A stretch of 64,000 nt of DNA from Daphnia pulex (taxonomy: Eukaryota > Arthropoda > Branchiopoda > Diplostraca > Daphniidae). A program made the translations under genes and the position numbers. Under the pieces are notes generated by a model that was not told the DNA's origin, ran no database searches, and was given only the letters and a program-made list of their open reading frames with translations. The DNA is taken from assembly GCF_021134715.1 (NCBI RefSeq), contig NC_060023.1, forward strand, positions 1,426,001 through 1,490,000, read 5' to 3'. Shown piece after piece: positions 27,301 through 38,572 of the stretch. Numbering within the stretch: position 1 is the stretch's first letter; every line of letters starts with the position of its first letter.

Positions 27301-27858
27301 ATCTTGGTTTTTTTGGGATTTTTATTTTGTTGGTCGGATCAAATCGCCAATGAAAATATGTTGACAGAAGTTTTTTTGGCTACCGGGTTTGCGCCAATTT
27401 GGCCTGGGGGCTTATTTGATTTATTCACGCGCAACTTGTTTGCTTGTTTGTTTGTGTGAATTTGATCTGATATGATTCAATCAAACGTGTTCCGCCCTAT
27501 TTTGGGCCGTGCCGAGAGTGAACCGGACCCGTTCATCATCATTAGCGCACGAAACAAAAAAAAAAAACTTGTTTTGGTTAGTCTCAAAAGGTGCCGTGAT
27601 AATAACAAGACGGGATGATTAGATTCCATCCCGAGGCGGGGCAACTTACCTACCTGAACGTTCACTCATTCACTGTCGCCCTCAGGGTATTTGAATGAAT
27701 TTTATTTCTTTTTTTTTTTTAATTTTTGATCTCTATTATTATCTTTAGAAAAAACAAACAAAGAAATGAATTGAATAATAATAGTTTGTGGGCTGGAACG
27801 ATTTTGGCGCGTTATTCAAATTTGATTTGTGCGCGTTTGAGGGCGATGGAAATTATTT
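18307..27858. other. long intergenic stretch, no gene supported
   Basis: Almost 10 kb without an exon I can defend. The longest open stretch is on the minus strand at 20443-20988 (181 codons, beginning at a TTG, Arg/Lys-rich); it has no signal, domain or splice structure that I recognise. Composition is AT-rich with poly-T runs. Distal regulatory sequence or lineage-specific non-coding transcripts could lie here but nothing in the bases shows it. Confidence 0.5.
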
Positions 27859-30800
27859 TTATTGGGCGCAGACGGGCAGGTTCTGCAGGCAACGAGGGAC
27901 ACACTGCCCGCTTGCGAAGGTAATCGCCGTCGTCGATGTGATGGCGATTTCTGTCACGAACGTTAGCGCCGTTACAGTCACGGTGGTGGTCGGCCTTCCG
28001 GCGATGAAATTGGTCGCCAAATTGAGGAAACGCCCTCTGACCTTTAGTTTCTCACCTCCATTTGCTGGAACATCTTCCGCCATTAACAAGGTGCTGTCGA
28101 TTGCTTCATTTCTATCCAGGGCGGATGGCACGGCTGTCATCAAGATTCTATTTGTACCAATTCAAAATTTGAAAAATGGCGCCAAATTTAAAACAAATTA
28201 ATTTTACTTTTCGACTTGGGACGGTTGGAATAGTTCGCCATCGATCGACAGAATAGCCGACTCTTCTTCTTCTTCTTCCTGTGGAAGTGTGGATCTCTTC
28301 CGGCGGAAGGAGCACCACGGAGCGGGAGCTAAATTCCCGCCACCCGGATTGGCCGATGTGTAGCAGTAGGCGTTTTGGACGGTTGTCGTGACCGTGAAGA
28401 CGGTCGACGTGTACACGGTGGACGTTCCCGTTTGCAACAAATTCTGTTTGGTGTAGACCAACGTGCTACTGCCAACGACTTGGGTTTTCTCCAGTAGGTT
28501 GTTGTTGTTGTTGTTTGCCCAGTTGCCCCGAAACGGGACCCGGGCTTCGGCTTGACCAGCCCCCGCAATCTGGTCGATATGCAGAGCCAACCATCAATGT
28601 TTTAATAGGTTCATTTACATTCACCCTCCCCCCTGTGTTTAGCGACTAACTCAAATTTGAGTTTATTAACAACTCACCGACGACTCGACGTCAGGCACCG
28701 TGGGTAACAACAACATCGGCCCGGGTCTCTTTTGTTTGATCGGGTGACGGTGGTCGACCGCCAGGGCAATCACTAGTGGCTTAACCAGCACCTGCTGCTG
28801 CTCCTGCTGCTGCTCAGCTCCTCCATTCTCAGCCGACTTTTTTAAAAGTTAGGAAAAGAACATAAAACTTTTTTGAGGCAGAAAAACAGGACTGTCATAA
28901 TTAGAATGGGCTTATGTTGTCAGAAAACAAAACGGTTAAAGTGTATACTCTACTCCTCTGATGGGACCAACGACAGGCTGCCGACTTATTACGACTGGAA
29001 CGGAATATATCGTCGGCAGTTTTCCATATCGCCCGTGTTTTTGTTATTTGGTTTTAATCGCTCAAATGGCGGGAATTTTAAATAAGTATCAGTCTAGTGT
29101 CTAATAATGGACAAAATGTCTAGCGTCGAGCTCGACAAATTCAACTAATCGGTTCAAGTATGTTGGCTGGCGTTAATTGGTTTAACTGGCCGGCCGTCAA
29201 CCCCAAAATTCTATCGGAACTATTTCATTCATACGTACTTTAATTGGTAGTAGCTGATCAACTTTGAATGGCTCTAACAGTCTCGGATCCTCAGCATCAA
29301 CGGCTAACAAGAAATTGGCAATTAGCGGCCGGGACTGAAGCCAAACGCCAGACGGTGGCTGCTGGAAAGTAACAGAAAAGGCCAGGCCGTCTTAATATTA
29401 AAAAATCCCAGTGAATATCAAAAGAAATTCAACCAATTTTGTTTATTTCCAGAAATTCTTTTATTCAGAAGCAGATCATTGACAGAGGGATTCCGTTACT
29501 GTACAAATCTCAGAATAGGGTGAAACTCACGGCGATGGGTCGACGTTGGATCAAAGGGCGGACGCTATGAGGTCCCATCACGGCGGGCGATGCGCGGTAG
29601 GCCAGCCAGGAGACTGGACGTTGGTTATAGCCGGCTGAATCGTCGTCTACTTGAGCGGCGATTTCCTGTGGCTATATTTATTTATACATTCGTCCAATTA
29701 TCAGATTCAAGCTATTTTTATATTTCCCGCCCAATGAATTTATGACGTAATAATTTAATGTTACCCTCCAAGGCTTGGTGGCGCGGACAGGGGTGGCGTA
29801 CGAATCATCGACAAACCAAGGTCTCAGATAACTGGCCGGTTTAGTAGCTTTTACCGGTGGCTGGACCAACGGAATGGCCATCACCGCTTGGCTCTGCTGA
29901 TATTTTTAATTGTTCCAACAGCGGTTTCAACTGACTGGGCAAAATGAACAAATTTTTGGTTGTTTTGTGTTTTTTACCGGTGGTGATGGTTGAACCGCTC
30001 CGCTAATTGGCGATGTGAAATCTTGTTGGGCTGGTGCGTAGTAGTAGTCGTCGTCTCCTTCCGGTGTTCCAGCCGCTCCATCGGCATCTGCTGCTACTAT
30101 GACTGGACGGAGATAAGACAATGGCTTCGACCTGACGGGAATCTTTTGCTCAGACGGGCCGCCATTGCCGCTGGTCGACGCCGGACGTAAATTGAAAGGC
30201 AAAGTGACCGCAACATTCCTCGTCTTTTGACAGGTGATGGATGTCGTTCAAATGAAATAAAAGAAGATCGTAAAAACATTTTTGAAACATTTACCGGGAA
30301 ATAGTAAGGTCTAGTCTGGATAGCAGGTTGGACGTCTTCTACGGCCGGTTGGTCATCGTTGCTTTCGTCTACCACAAAAACCGGCCTTAAATAAGACGCT
30401 GGTTTAGTCCGGAACGGAAGTGTGACGGCCACACCCTTTTTTATTTATTTTTGGCGGCAAATTCAAATAATTAAATTGGCAATTTTAGAATTGACGGTCG
30501 TTAAAATTGTTAATTTACCGGTGCCGATGAAAGATCTTCTTCCTGCGGAAGGTTAGCGTACCAAGGCTTAGTCTGGCGGACAGGCTGGACGGGCTGGACC
30601 GGCTCGTCTTGGCTAATGGGGTCGACCATGACGCCGACGGGCCTCAGGTAAGACGTGGGTTTGCCGTTTGCCGTTTGCGGGCGTTGCATAACGAAAGGCA
30701 AAGTCACCGGGACTTGAAACATGGGCTTCTGCTGCTTCACCGGTGCTGCCGAGCTCTGCCCAGGAATGCCAGCCGGCCCATGACGTCACACACAAAGAAA

Positions 30801-31135
30801 AAATAAAACGGGCAACTTTATTAGTAGGGTCGTAAATTAGACGTCAAAAAATGTACCTCAGCTTTTCTCTCGCAAGGGTTTAGGCAATTGTTTAGTTGCA
30901 TATGTACTACCTGGGCAGGTTCGGTGGATGTCGGAATCTCTTCCGCTGGCTGTTGTGGTGCCGCTTCTGCTGTCGGACGGTTCACCGGGAAAGTCTCTGT
31001 GGCGATCGGGTGAACGAACCCGGCGTTATTCGACTGCTGCTGCTGCTGCTGGCCCGTGGTGATTCCCGACTGGATCATGACGACCGAGAGTGAGACGAGC
31101 ATGAAGCGCCCAATTCCCAACATCATCCAGCACAT
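27859..31135 (-). CDS. secreted repeat protein with S-Y-L-R-P exons and C-terminal furin/Thr module, 10 exons, 682 aa
   Basis: Exons are 31135-30911, 30755-30519, 30435-30295, 30223-29978, 29896-29765, 29665-29531, 29361-29239, 28836-28678, 28569-28208 and 28147-27859. The first eight junctions are all phase 0, the last is phase 2. The ATG at 31135 opens a signal peptide (GRFMLVSLSVVMIQSGITTG) followed by six Gln. Exons 2-5 each repeat a unit: a VTLPF-like strand, then K-P-x-S-Y-L-R-P-x-x-V, an acidic patch and a T-[KR]-P-[WY] motif; exons 6-8 carry weaker versions. Exon 9 has an Asn run, Thr/Val strands, a Cys pair and RRKR (555-558) before an acidic segment ending FQPSQVEK. Exon 10 has Thr strands and CVPRCLQNLPVC. 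The last two exons match the gene at 32028-32749 in order and phase. Secreted or matrix role is inferred. The 28569 acceptor is pyrimidine-poor, so that junction is the least sure. Confidence 0.7.
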
Positions 31136-31324
31136 CTGTGAAGGTTAAAGTAGTCGACAAAATATTACAAGACATGGATACATATAACTGGGCAATAATT
31201 TGCGAGCTGGGAATGTGTATACTTTTAGCGGGATTTTTTTTATTGTTATTAATCTACAAACGAGAGAGTCAAGTCTGTTGCTGGCTGTCGGCGCACTGTT
31301 GAAATTGGGGATGGTTGACGGTGA

Positions 31325-31332
31325 TTTATATA
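31325..31332 (-). promoter_or_regulatory. TATA box TATATAAA for the 27859-31135 gene
   Basis: The minus strand reads CAGTATATAAATCACC, 190 b upstream of the ATG at 31135. A TTCACAG directly before the ATG suggests that a 5' UTR intron may end there. Confidence 0.5.
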
Positions 31333-32027
31333 CTGGGCCGGCTGATTTGATTTCAAGGTCTGGTGCTGGTCAAACATTTTTTAAAATATTCAAAAGACTT
31401 TCGCTCGTATTTGAACTTGGCGCGCAAATATTGATCGCCATGAACCGACATTTTTTCGGCCTTCTTGGGCAATGGGAATTATCCCGCGAAACGATTTTGT
31501 TTGAATTGATGTCATCCTCGTGGTACCTCTTTGGTAGTTAAAAAAGACCTTGACAAATTTTCTTAATTTACATTTTTTTTTAAATATTTGAATAAGAGAA
31601 AACGAGAAATGGGCTAAATGATGTGCGACTCGGGTTCTGGATGGTCGAAACGGATGTTGACCCACTGTGTGAATCATTGCCGCCCAGCTCGGCCCAGTCT
31701 ATTGCATTCTCATATTCTCACAGTTAAAATGTTATGACTTTTTGTGATGATGTAACTAGTTTCATTTCTTTTTTTCTGTCATTATCTTTGGCTCGTTCCC
31801 AATACGTTTGACAGCCGATTATTAGCAGATGCTTTATGTCTAATGCGCAAACATAAGGGCGTGGGATTTCTCATCCTAAATTCACGTAGGCGGACTCGGT
31901 CGGACATCCGGTCAGAGTCTCGGCCATCCAACGAGGTTTATGTCTTCTACAGCCTCATTCAAGTCAGGTCTCTGATTGGCCGGTGTTTGTATTGTTCAAT
32001 GCCATCCGTAAATTATGATATGAACAA

Positions 32028-32749
32028 TTAACAATGGGGTAATGTGGTCAAACAATTTGGGATGCAGCCGACGATGGAAATGCGGATCGATTCCGGGCTG
32101 GTCGCGTTGACGACAGTCGCAGCTGTCAGGGTAACTGTTGTTGTCGTGGCGAAAAACCATTGGCCATTTCTCGCCCGGCTCTGCCGTTTTGGAAAGAATT
32201 GCTCGTCTGGTGACCTCATCGAAGCTGTCACTACTGCGGCACCTGGGCGGCTGCTGGGCGGAGGCAACACACTCGACTCGGCCGGCATTTCCGTTGGCAA
32301 CAATCTGCAACAATTTCAGAGATTTACATGTGACTATTCCGTTTTTTGAACGATCTATTTGTACCTGGCGACTTGCGAGGGCTGGAAAGGTTGGCCGTCG
32401 ATGTAGACCATCTGCTCCTGGTCCGTCCGTTTGCGACGGGCCGCGCAAGTGGTTGCATCGCCGTCCAGACAGTAGATGTCGATGGTCCGGGTGTAAGTTG
32501 TCGGAACGAGTTGAGTCGCCGTAATGGTCGATGTCGCAATCAACGGCGACAGGTAGAACGGCCCGAAAGGCCTGAACGGAATCCACAATCTCCCCAACGA
32601 TTTGCTGGACTGGGAATCAAACAAATCAATTGAAATTCATTCTAATAATTACAGAAAGAAATTTTTAATACTTGGAAATTGAGCTGAAAGGCAGGTGAAG
32701 AAACGATTAAAAGTGTTATTAAACTTAATACAATTACGGGTCGAATCAT
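32028..32749 (-). CDS. secreted Thr-rich protein with RRKR site (cluster member 5), 3 exons, 199 aa
   Basis: Exons are 32749-32672, 32609-32365 and 32304-32028, joined in phases 0 and 2. The ATG at 32749 opens a signal peptide (MIRPVIVLSLITLLIVSSPA). Exon 2 has Thr strands (TSTITATQLVPTTYTRTIDI), a Cys pair and RRKR (84-87), then an acidic segment and a Q-P-F-Q-P-S-Q-V end. Exon 3 has a second Thr/Val stretch (ATTTTVTLTAATVVNATS) and ends VGCIPNCLTTLPHC. It is a minimal version of the C-terminal part of the neighbouring 27859-31135 gene, from which it differs by lacking the repeat exons; a local tandem duplication is likely. Function unknown. Confidence 0.75.
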
Positions 32750-34314
32750 TCTCCTATCAACCAAATCACTTCCAAACTATGACACGGTCGGCTGTTGAAT
32801 GATCCAATATCCACCGACCAACTCTGATTTTTAAAAATGAAATCAAAGAGTCCACTTTTGAATATTATTAGTTGATGTTTGTTCAATAATGGTCAAATAT
32901 TGGAACAACTGAACAAGACATTTTAAATTCAGTCCGTTCCCAATATGGAGAGCCGACAGGTGATGAACATAAAATTACGGCGTGGGATTTGGGTAGTCAA
33001 ACACAACACATATTTTCCCAAGGAAAGATATGGCAATGTTGATGATTCAATTAACCTCGTTGACTAACAACAACAACAACAGTAAAGAAAAAACCTGTGC
33101 CAATTTCCCCTTGTCACCGTTGTTATACTTGTGTTGGCCGTCTGTCCGTCCCGATCCTAAGAAATGTATAATTACCCGACTAGCTGGGCCCGTTTTTCCC
33201 AGCTAGAGACCCAGTCGTGAAAATAATTCATTTCCCGGTACAGACTACTATTACGTCACGACCGTTTTTCAACCGAACCTCGGCACTCGACGTCTGAAAT
33301 ACATGTGTTTATATATGAATATACAGCACCTGTAAGTTAATGTTGGCTAGTACTACTATATACTTGTGCCCAGTCTGTTTTCACGCACTTCATATTGTTA
33401 CTGGGTGACCTCTGGCAGCACCTGGCAATCACCGAGTGAGAAAAAAGAAACGAATTTAGTTTTAAGATTCTAATCTTATTTTTTATTTTGGTGGTGGCTC
33501 AACCTCATCTACATTTACCTTCTTCGGACACATTAAATTACACTCCGCCCTTGTTGCTATAGAGAGCGTGAATGCGAGAAAAGAAATCATCAGCAACTGC
33601 TGGTCATGGCCTGAACTCAACATTAGTTATTAGTTTGAATGGCAAATTTATGGACATGCCTGCTTACTCAGCGTTTAATTTTCTACCTCGCTCCGGAAAT
33701 GAATAAAGATGATAGATATACGACTGTTTGTCTTTTCCTCTAGTCCCATCATAAAAGTCTAAAAGCCCAGTCAGATATCTTGATTGCGTAAAAACGTGCT
33801 GAGCGAGAAGAACGATTTTTCTTTAGTTGGCAATTTAATTTATGAACTATTTTTCTTTTGTGTATAGTTATATGCACCTGTTTCTTTTCTTCTTTTTATC
33901 TGTAGAATCTCTGCCTAATGCCTACTATCCACTGATTCCACTCCTATCAATTATACGGTGCGTGAGTTAAGTGGATATCACGACAACCAGATGGCTCTGG
34001 TGACACCATGACAATGGACAATTGTCCAACAACATTGCTGGTTAGTGGCTGTGTGGTAAAACATATGATTCAACTGATTTACTGTTGATGAAAAAGTAAG
34101 TGGCTTTAGTTGTTGAAGATTTCGTGATCTCTGTCGTAGACTAGAAAAGATTTTGTGTCGTTAAACAAGAAAAAAGTTTATTAACTGTTGTTGTACACGA
34201 GGCCGCAGGTTTCTTTCTATTTCTGGTTGTTTTTATAGTCGTGTTTTGGGTTGTTGTTTTTCGTGTTGCTCTGAAAGTTTTATCACTGAAAGTTGATTTG
34301 TTTTCCAGAACTTA
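32750..34314. other. intergenic between divergent genes
   Basis: Separates the minus-strand secreted gene from the plus-strand MITD1. No exon supported. A TATATAAA on the minus strand at 33308-33315 is a possible distal promoter. A TTTTCCAG just before 34309 looks like the acceptor of a 5' UTR intron of MITD1. Confidence 0.4.
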
Positions 34315-35305
34315 ATGATGGCTGGAGACCCGGTGGCAGAGAAAGCTGCTGCATCTGTTCTCAAGCGGGCTGTGGAGCTAGATAAAGCAAAGAGATTCAC
34401 TGAATCTCTCGTGTGCTACCAAGAAGGATTGCAACTACTGATGGAAGCCCTCAAAGCCAAAGGTATCATTCCAGCATCCACAATCGTAAAAATGTAACTG
34501 TGCATTTCATCTGTTATTTATCGTCGTAGGGCAAGAGGATGGCAGGAGAGCTGAATTGAGGAAGAGAGTAGTAGACTATATGGACAGAGTATATAATAAA
34601 GACTTGCTCAAAACATAAATAGGTTTAAACTGTTTAATGTTCTTCTAGGCAGAATTTCTGAAGAAGCATGTCGAAAATGAGAAAGAGGCTGGCAAATACC
34701 ACGAGAAAATTGAAATCACTGCCAACTCTGTTGGCTACAGCTATCAAAAAGTCCTTGGGAGGTTCCTCGATGAACATGTAACCAGAGTGGAGATTGAAGA
34801 CCCCTACATTCGTAGCATTCACCAGGTGAAATTCTTTTTTACATACTGTTGGGTTCTAAACTAATCTGCTTGAATATTTTGCAGGTGTATAACTTATTGA
34901 GGCTAAGCGAGCTCTTGGTGAGTAACTGCCGCAATCTGAAAAGCATCTTTCTACTGACGGGGAGAGAGCCCGGCAATCAACAAGAAATGTTGGACGAGCT
35001 GAAGCAAAGTCTAGCCAAACACAAAGTAGTGCTCACGGTTGAATATTCAACCACTCTACACGATCGAGAAATTCGGTAGTAAAAAATTACTTTTACATTC
35101 AGTCCTTAAAACATCCTTCATTCTCGTTTTATTCTCCCTCAGCTTAGACAATGGCTGGGTTATCAAGATCGGTCGAGGGTTGGACTATTTCCGACCTCCC
35201 GAAGGCAAATTCTCTCTGGGCTACTGTGACTTTGATTTGAGACAATGTCACGCCACGACCATTGACATTTTTCACAGTAGCACCGTCCGATCGATTCCCA
35301 AATAA
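34315..35305 (+). CDS. MITD1: MIT domain-containing protein 1 (MITD1), 5 exons, 245 aa
   Basis: Exons are 34315-34462, 34530-34588, 34649-34825, 34885-35075 and 35143-35305; phases 1, 0, 0 and 2 join into 245 residues, close to the vertebrate protein length. Residues 1 to about 85 form a three-helix MIT domain ([20 protein letters not shown], then [13 protein letters not shown]). The C-terminal half fits the phospholipase-D-like domain of MITD1 ([15 protein letters not shown] and [16 protein letters not shown]). From the family: it binds ESCRT-III CHMP tails through MIT and membranes through the C-terminal domain, and takes part in abscission at cytokinesis. Two ATG codons stand in tandem at the start; either could serve. 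The upstream TTTTCCAG suggests a 5' UTR exon further left. Confidence 0.93.
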
Positions 35306-35848
35306 TAAGTGATACATTTTCAAATACCTCCTAATCAAGATTAAGGGTTCATTGAACCTCCAACATTCTTTTGTGATCGTAAAAAGATTATTATGATGCT
35401 GAAAGTGATACCCTAAAGTCAGATGCAAAAAGACTTTGACCTTTCGTCCGTCTTTTATAATGCCCTTTAGCTCCAGGAATATTTCCTTTGTTTTAATCGA
35501 AAGTACAATGACTTGTCAATCGTCGTTCGCGCAGCAGGAGAACTAAACATACGGTATCCTTTATCAATAATTCATACATTTTTTGTTGTTGTACTTCAAT
35601 TTTGTGTATTTGGCGTCTCTCAAGACTGAAGCACAAGAAATCAAAATCATTTTACCAAATTCAGTGCCAATATGTTTGTTCTCATTTGAGAGAAATTGAT
35701 TCGGAATGTTTGATTTAAATAAAGTATTTTTTATTATTGCTGATTTTTAGTTCCCCAAATGCTGTGTGTGTGTCCACCCCTCCCCCTTTATACCACAAGT
35801 AACTCGGAAATATTTTTAAAGACAACATTTAATGTTAATGCACTAATT

Positions 35849-36307
35849 TTAGATTTGCTCTTCAGTCTCTTCTGTAGACTGAAGGTCTGCCGAGTCATCT
35901 TGGCATTCGTCATCCTCGGCGCCAGCTGGACGTACCTGTGGAGCTGTTGGTAAACCGATCGGTCGGAAAAACCTTTGCGCCGCCAGGATGGAAGATTCAT
36001 GTTGCTGTCCGTAAAGTGCTGAAGCTGGGATGATGAAATAACCACCTGGCGGAAGTCTGAATTGACGCAGACTGGGCAGAGCAGGTAACCGAACGATAGT
36101 TGGGTAGGAAGGACTGGGTAATCTATTGGTCGTTACGATAGGGACCCGGTTGACTGGATGATGAAAGGGTTGCTGCATCACGCGAACGTAGTTGTACGGT
36201 CCAACACTCCCATGTTGGTTGAATGGAATCGGAAGGTAAAAATTTGGACGTTGGGGCTCAGCAAAAGAAACGGCAACGCAAACGAGTAAAATCGCTATTT
36301 TGATCAT
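35849..36307 (-). CDS. small secreted Pro-rich protein, 152 aa
   Basis: The coding part is a single exon from ATG 36307 to TAA at 35849-35851. Residues 1-17 are a clear signal peptide (MIKIAILLVCVAVSFAE). The mature part is rich in Pro, Arg and aromatic residues (PNFYLPIPFNQHG, LPPGGYFIIPASALYG) and ends in an acidic tail with a single Cys. A donor at 36378 (TG|GTGAGT) and an acceptor at 36312 put a small intron in the 5' UTR just before the ATG. I do not recognise it; composition suggests a cuticle, matrix or haemolymph protein. It does not share the Thr/Cys modules of the cluster to the left. Confidence 0.75.
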   Translation of the reverse strand: MIKIAILLVCVAVSFAEPQRPNFYLPIPFNQHGSVGPYNYVRVMQQPFHHPVNRVPIVTTNRLPSPSYPTIVRLPALPSLRQFRLPPGGYFIIPASALYGQQHESSILAAQRFFRPIGLPTAPQVRPAGAEDDECQDDSADLQSTEETEEQI

Positions 36308-36445
36308 TTTCCTGGAACAATTTAAACGACATGAAATTAAATTAGGAAACATGGAAACTGTTAAGTGCAACAACTCACCAGTCGACGAGGGGTTTGGTTA
36401 CCGACAAGAAACGATCTGACGAACCCCAAATGGAAGCAAATGTCT

Positions 36446-36453
36446 TTTATATA
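36446..36453 (-). promoter_or_regulatory. TATA box TATATAAA for the 35849-36307 gene
   Basis: The minus strand reads ACTATATAAAAGAC, which sets a start near 36420 and a short first exon ending at 36379. Confidence 0.55.
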
Positions 36454-36812
36454 GTATTGAATGTGACCGTCAACATTTATGACACCGTGATGGAGTCGTA
36501 AAACATCAGTCAATGACCAAGCATAGGGTAAGAGACTTGCGTGTCGGCTTACATTTACGACTTTCTTAATAGTTCAATAAAACGATTCAAATTTCAGGGT
36601 CAAAATTCTCACTCATCCCTTCCCAATAAAAATAAAACCAAAGATAAGTATTTTCTAAACATTTGTATTGGTCGTCACTATACGAGTCTAGAAAATAAAG
36701 GATTACAAAAATGGAGAAAAACAAATGTATTGAAAAAGGTCGTATGGAGAATGGATGCTTTTTATCTTTTACTGTTCAATTATTTGGTTTCATGCTGTAA
36801 AGTTGATGATCT

Positions 36813-38224
36813 TTAGGAAAGGTGATTGTGACGTGATGATTTGAGAGGCAAGTCCTTTTCGTCGTCGTGTGCGCCATTGTGATCGCCATTGGCGGGTCTC
36901 TTTGGCACGGCGGTGGCACCCAACGCTCCGCCGATAGCTGCGATCAGACTGTGCATGGCTTCCATTCTCTCCTGATGATGCTGATTGAGCAAATGAACTA
37001 AATCGCGACGAAAGTCGAGCGTCTCCCTTTGCATCTTCAAACGCTCGCGACGATCTTCGCGAAAATGAGCACGTTCCTGAGCCCTCATCTCCAACAGGAG
37101 GCGAAGAACGGGATCGCGTACTCCGGCAGTGTGAGGATCGGAAGATACGTCGATTTCCTGATCCGACGTGGTGAAGACTAGATTTTTGTTGTCGGAGAAG
37201 GTAGGTGATTGCGGAATTTCATCTTCGACGTAAGTATCGTAACACAATTCAGCCTCCATGAGAATCGGTCCTTGTTCACTGCTACTTGGTGATTCTTCTT
37301 CTTCTTCTTCCTGCTGTTCCTCGTCATTTGTGTAGTATTCTAGTAGTTCTACGTTGGTCATCTCCGTTGATGCTCGAGTCTCATCGTCTTCATTTTGGCC
37401 GTTATTACTCAGGTCGAAACTGGATGAGCTATCCATTGAAAGCATGGATTCAGTGTGGTATTTTCCTGCGAGCAGCTCGTGTAGATCGTCGAAGAATTCC
37501 ATGGTGGTCGACCCCAAGGGCAGTCCTTTGCTGCGTAAGTTTTGGACATGCATTCGATAAGTTCTCTCCATATTTCGCCACTTTTGACTGACTTTCTCCC
37601 AAGCGTGATCTTTGTTTCGGAAATTGAATCCTTCAGACATGAGCTGGGAAGCTATTTCAACCCACACCTCCTTCCTTCTCATCTTTTTGTTGGTGAACAG
37701 TTCACCATCGTGTTGGTAGTTTTTGAGGATCTCAATCAGTCTGGCAGTGGCTAGACGGTCTGTTGTTTTGTCTGAAGAACGGTGTCCACTCCAAACATCT
37801 GGAACAACACAAAGTAAGGTTTAACTTGATATGATTATTTTGTATATAAATTCATGAAGAGATTGTATACTCTGTAGAATAATTTTCACTGGTAACTATT
37901 TTAATGGAAGAACTATGTTTAATTGCAGATGTTGACATTTCACTAATTACCTTCCCCAGAATGCTTGTTTGAATGGTGTCTTTTCCTGGAACGAACAGGC
38001 ATTCCCAGACGATTGACTGTTTGAACATCCAGCATTATCATTTTCTGATCTTAGAATTTAGAAAAAGTCAAATTAACTTGAGTTTAACTTGATGCAAGTA
38101 AAGAAATCATAATATTAAAAGAAATTCACATACTAGGTGCCTTGTAGACTAGTTGATCACCACGACGACCAACAAATTCAAGTTTCTGGAAGCCTTCACG
38201 ACTTAAATTCGGTTGATCCACCAT
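36813..38224 (-). CDS. Myb/SANT-like DNA-binding domain protein, 3 exons, 391 aa
   Basis: Exons are 38224-38134, 38049-37951 and 37798-36813, joined in phases 1 and 1. For exon 2 the acceptor TTCTAAG is used, since the one 5 b further on breaks the frame. Residues about 75-165 form a Myb/SANT-like trihelix domain (ATARLIEILKNYQ, then EVWVEIASQLMSEGFNF, then VSQKWRNMERTYRMHV) with the spaced Trp/aromatic pattern of MSANTD or trihelix proteins. The middle is acidic (Glu run near residue 240) and the C-terminus has a basic, charged helix (REDRRERLKMQRETLDFRRD) and ends in a polar tail. From the family: sequence-specific DNA binding, some members derived from Harbinger transposon MYB proteins. 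There is no transposase partner here. Likely nuclear; targets unknown. Confidence 0.8.
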
Positions 38225-38572
38225 CCTGCAAATTCTGAAATCAATTGTTCGTAATTGTGAAGGTGACTTTACTTCTCAATGACGTGTTATCAACAATGGA
38301 CCAAAACCAGTTTAACGAGAATTCAACCCCGGACCGGAGTCAGACTTTCGGTTCCTGACGTGTGGTGTGTGGTCAACTGCCAACCGTCTGCTAGACCAGA
38401 CTAAACAGCAGCGTCGTGGCATAACCTTTCGTCGATCAATAAACTACCAACGGACAACAAACTTTGGTAATAATTTTTTATTATTATTTTATCAAGTGTG
38501 ATCACAGTGTCAATAAGCAAAAAAAAATTTGGCCAAAACAAAAGAGTTATTTAATTTCCTAGGAAATTGGTA

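Noticed and set aside
31996..32586. 196-codon minus-strand frame overlapping the 32028-32749 gene
   Set aside because: It reads through the intron and exons in another frame than the one that keeps the Cys and RRKR motifs shared with the paralog.
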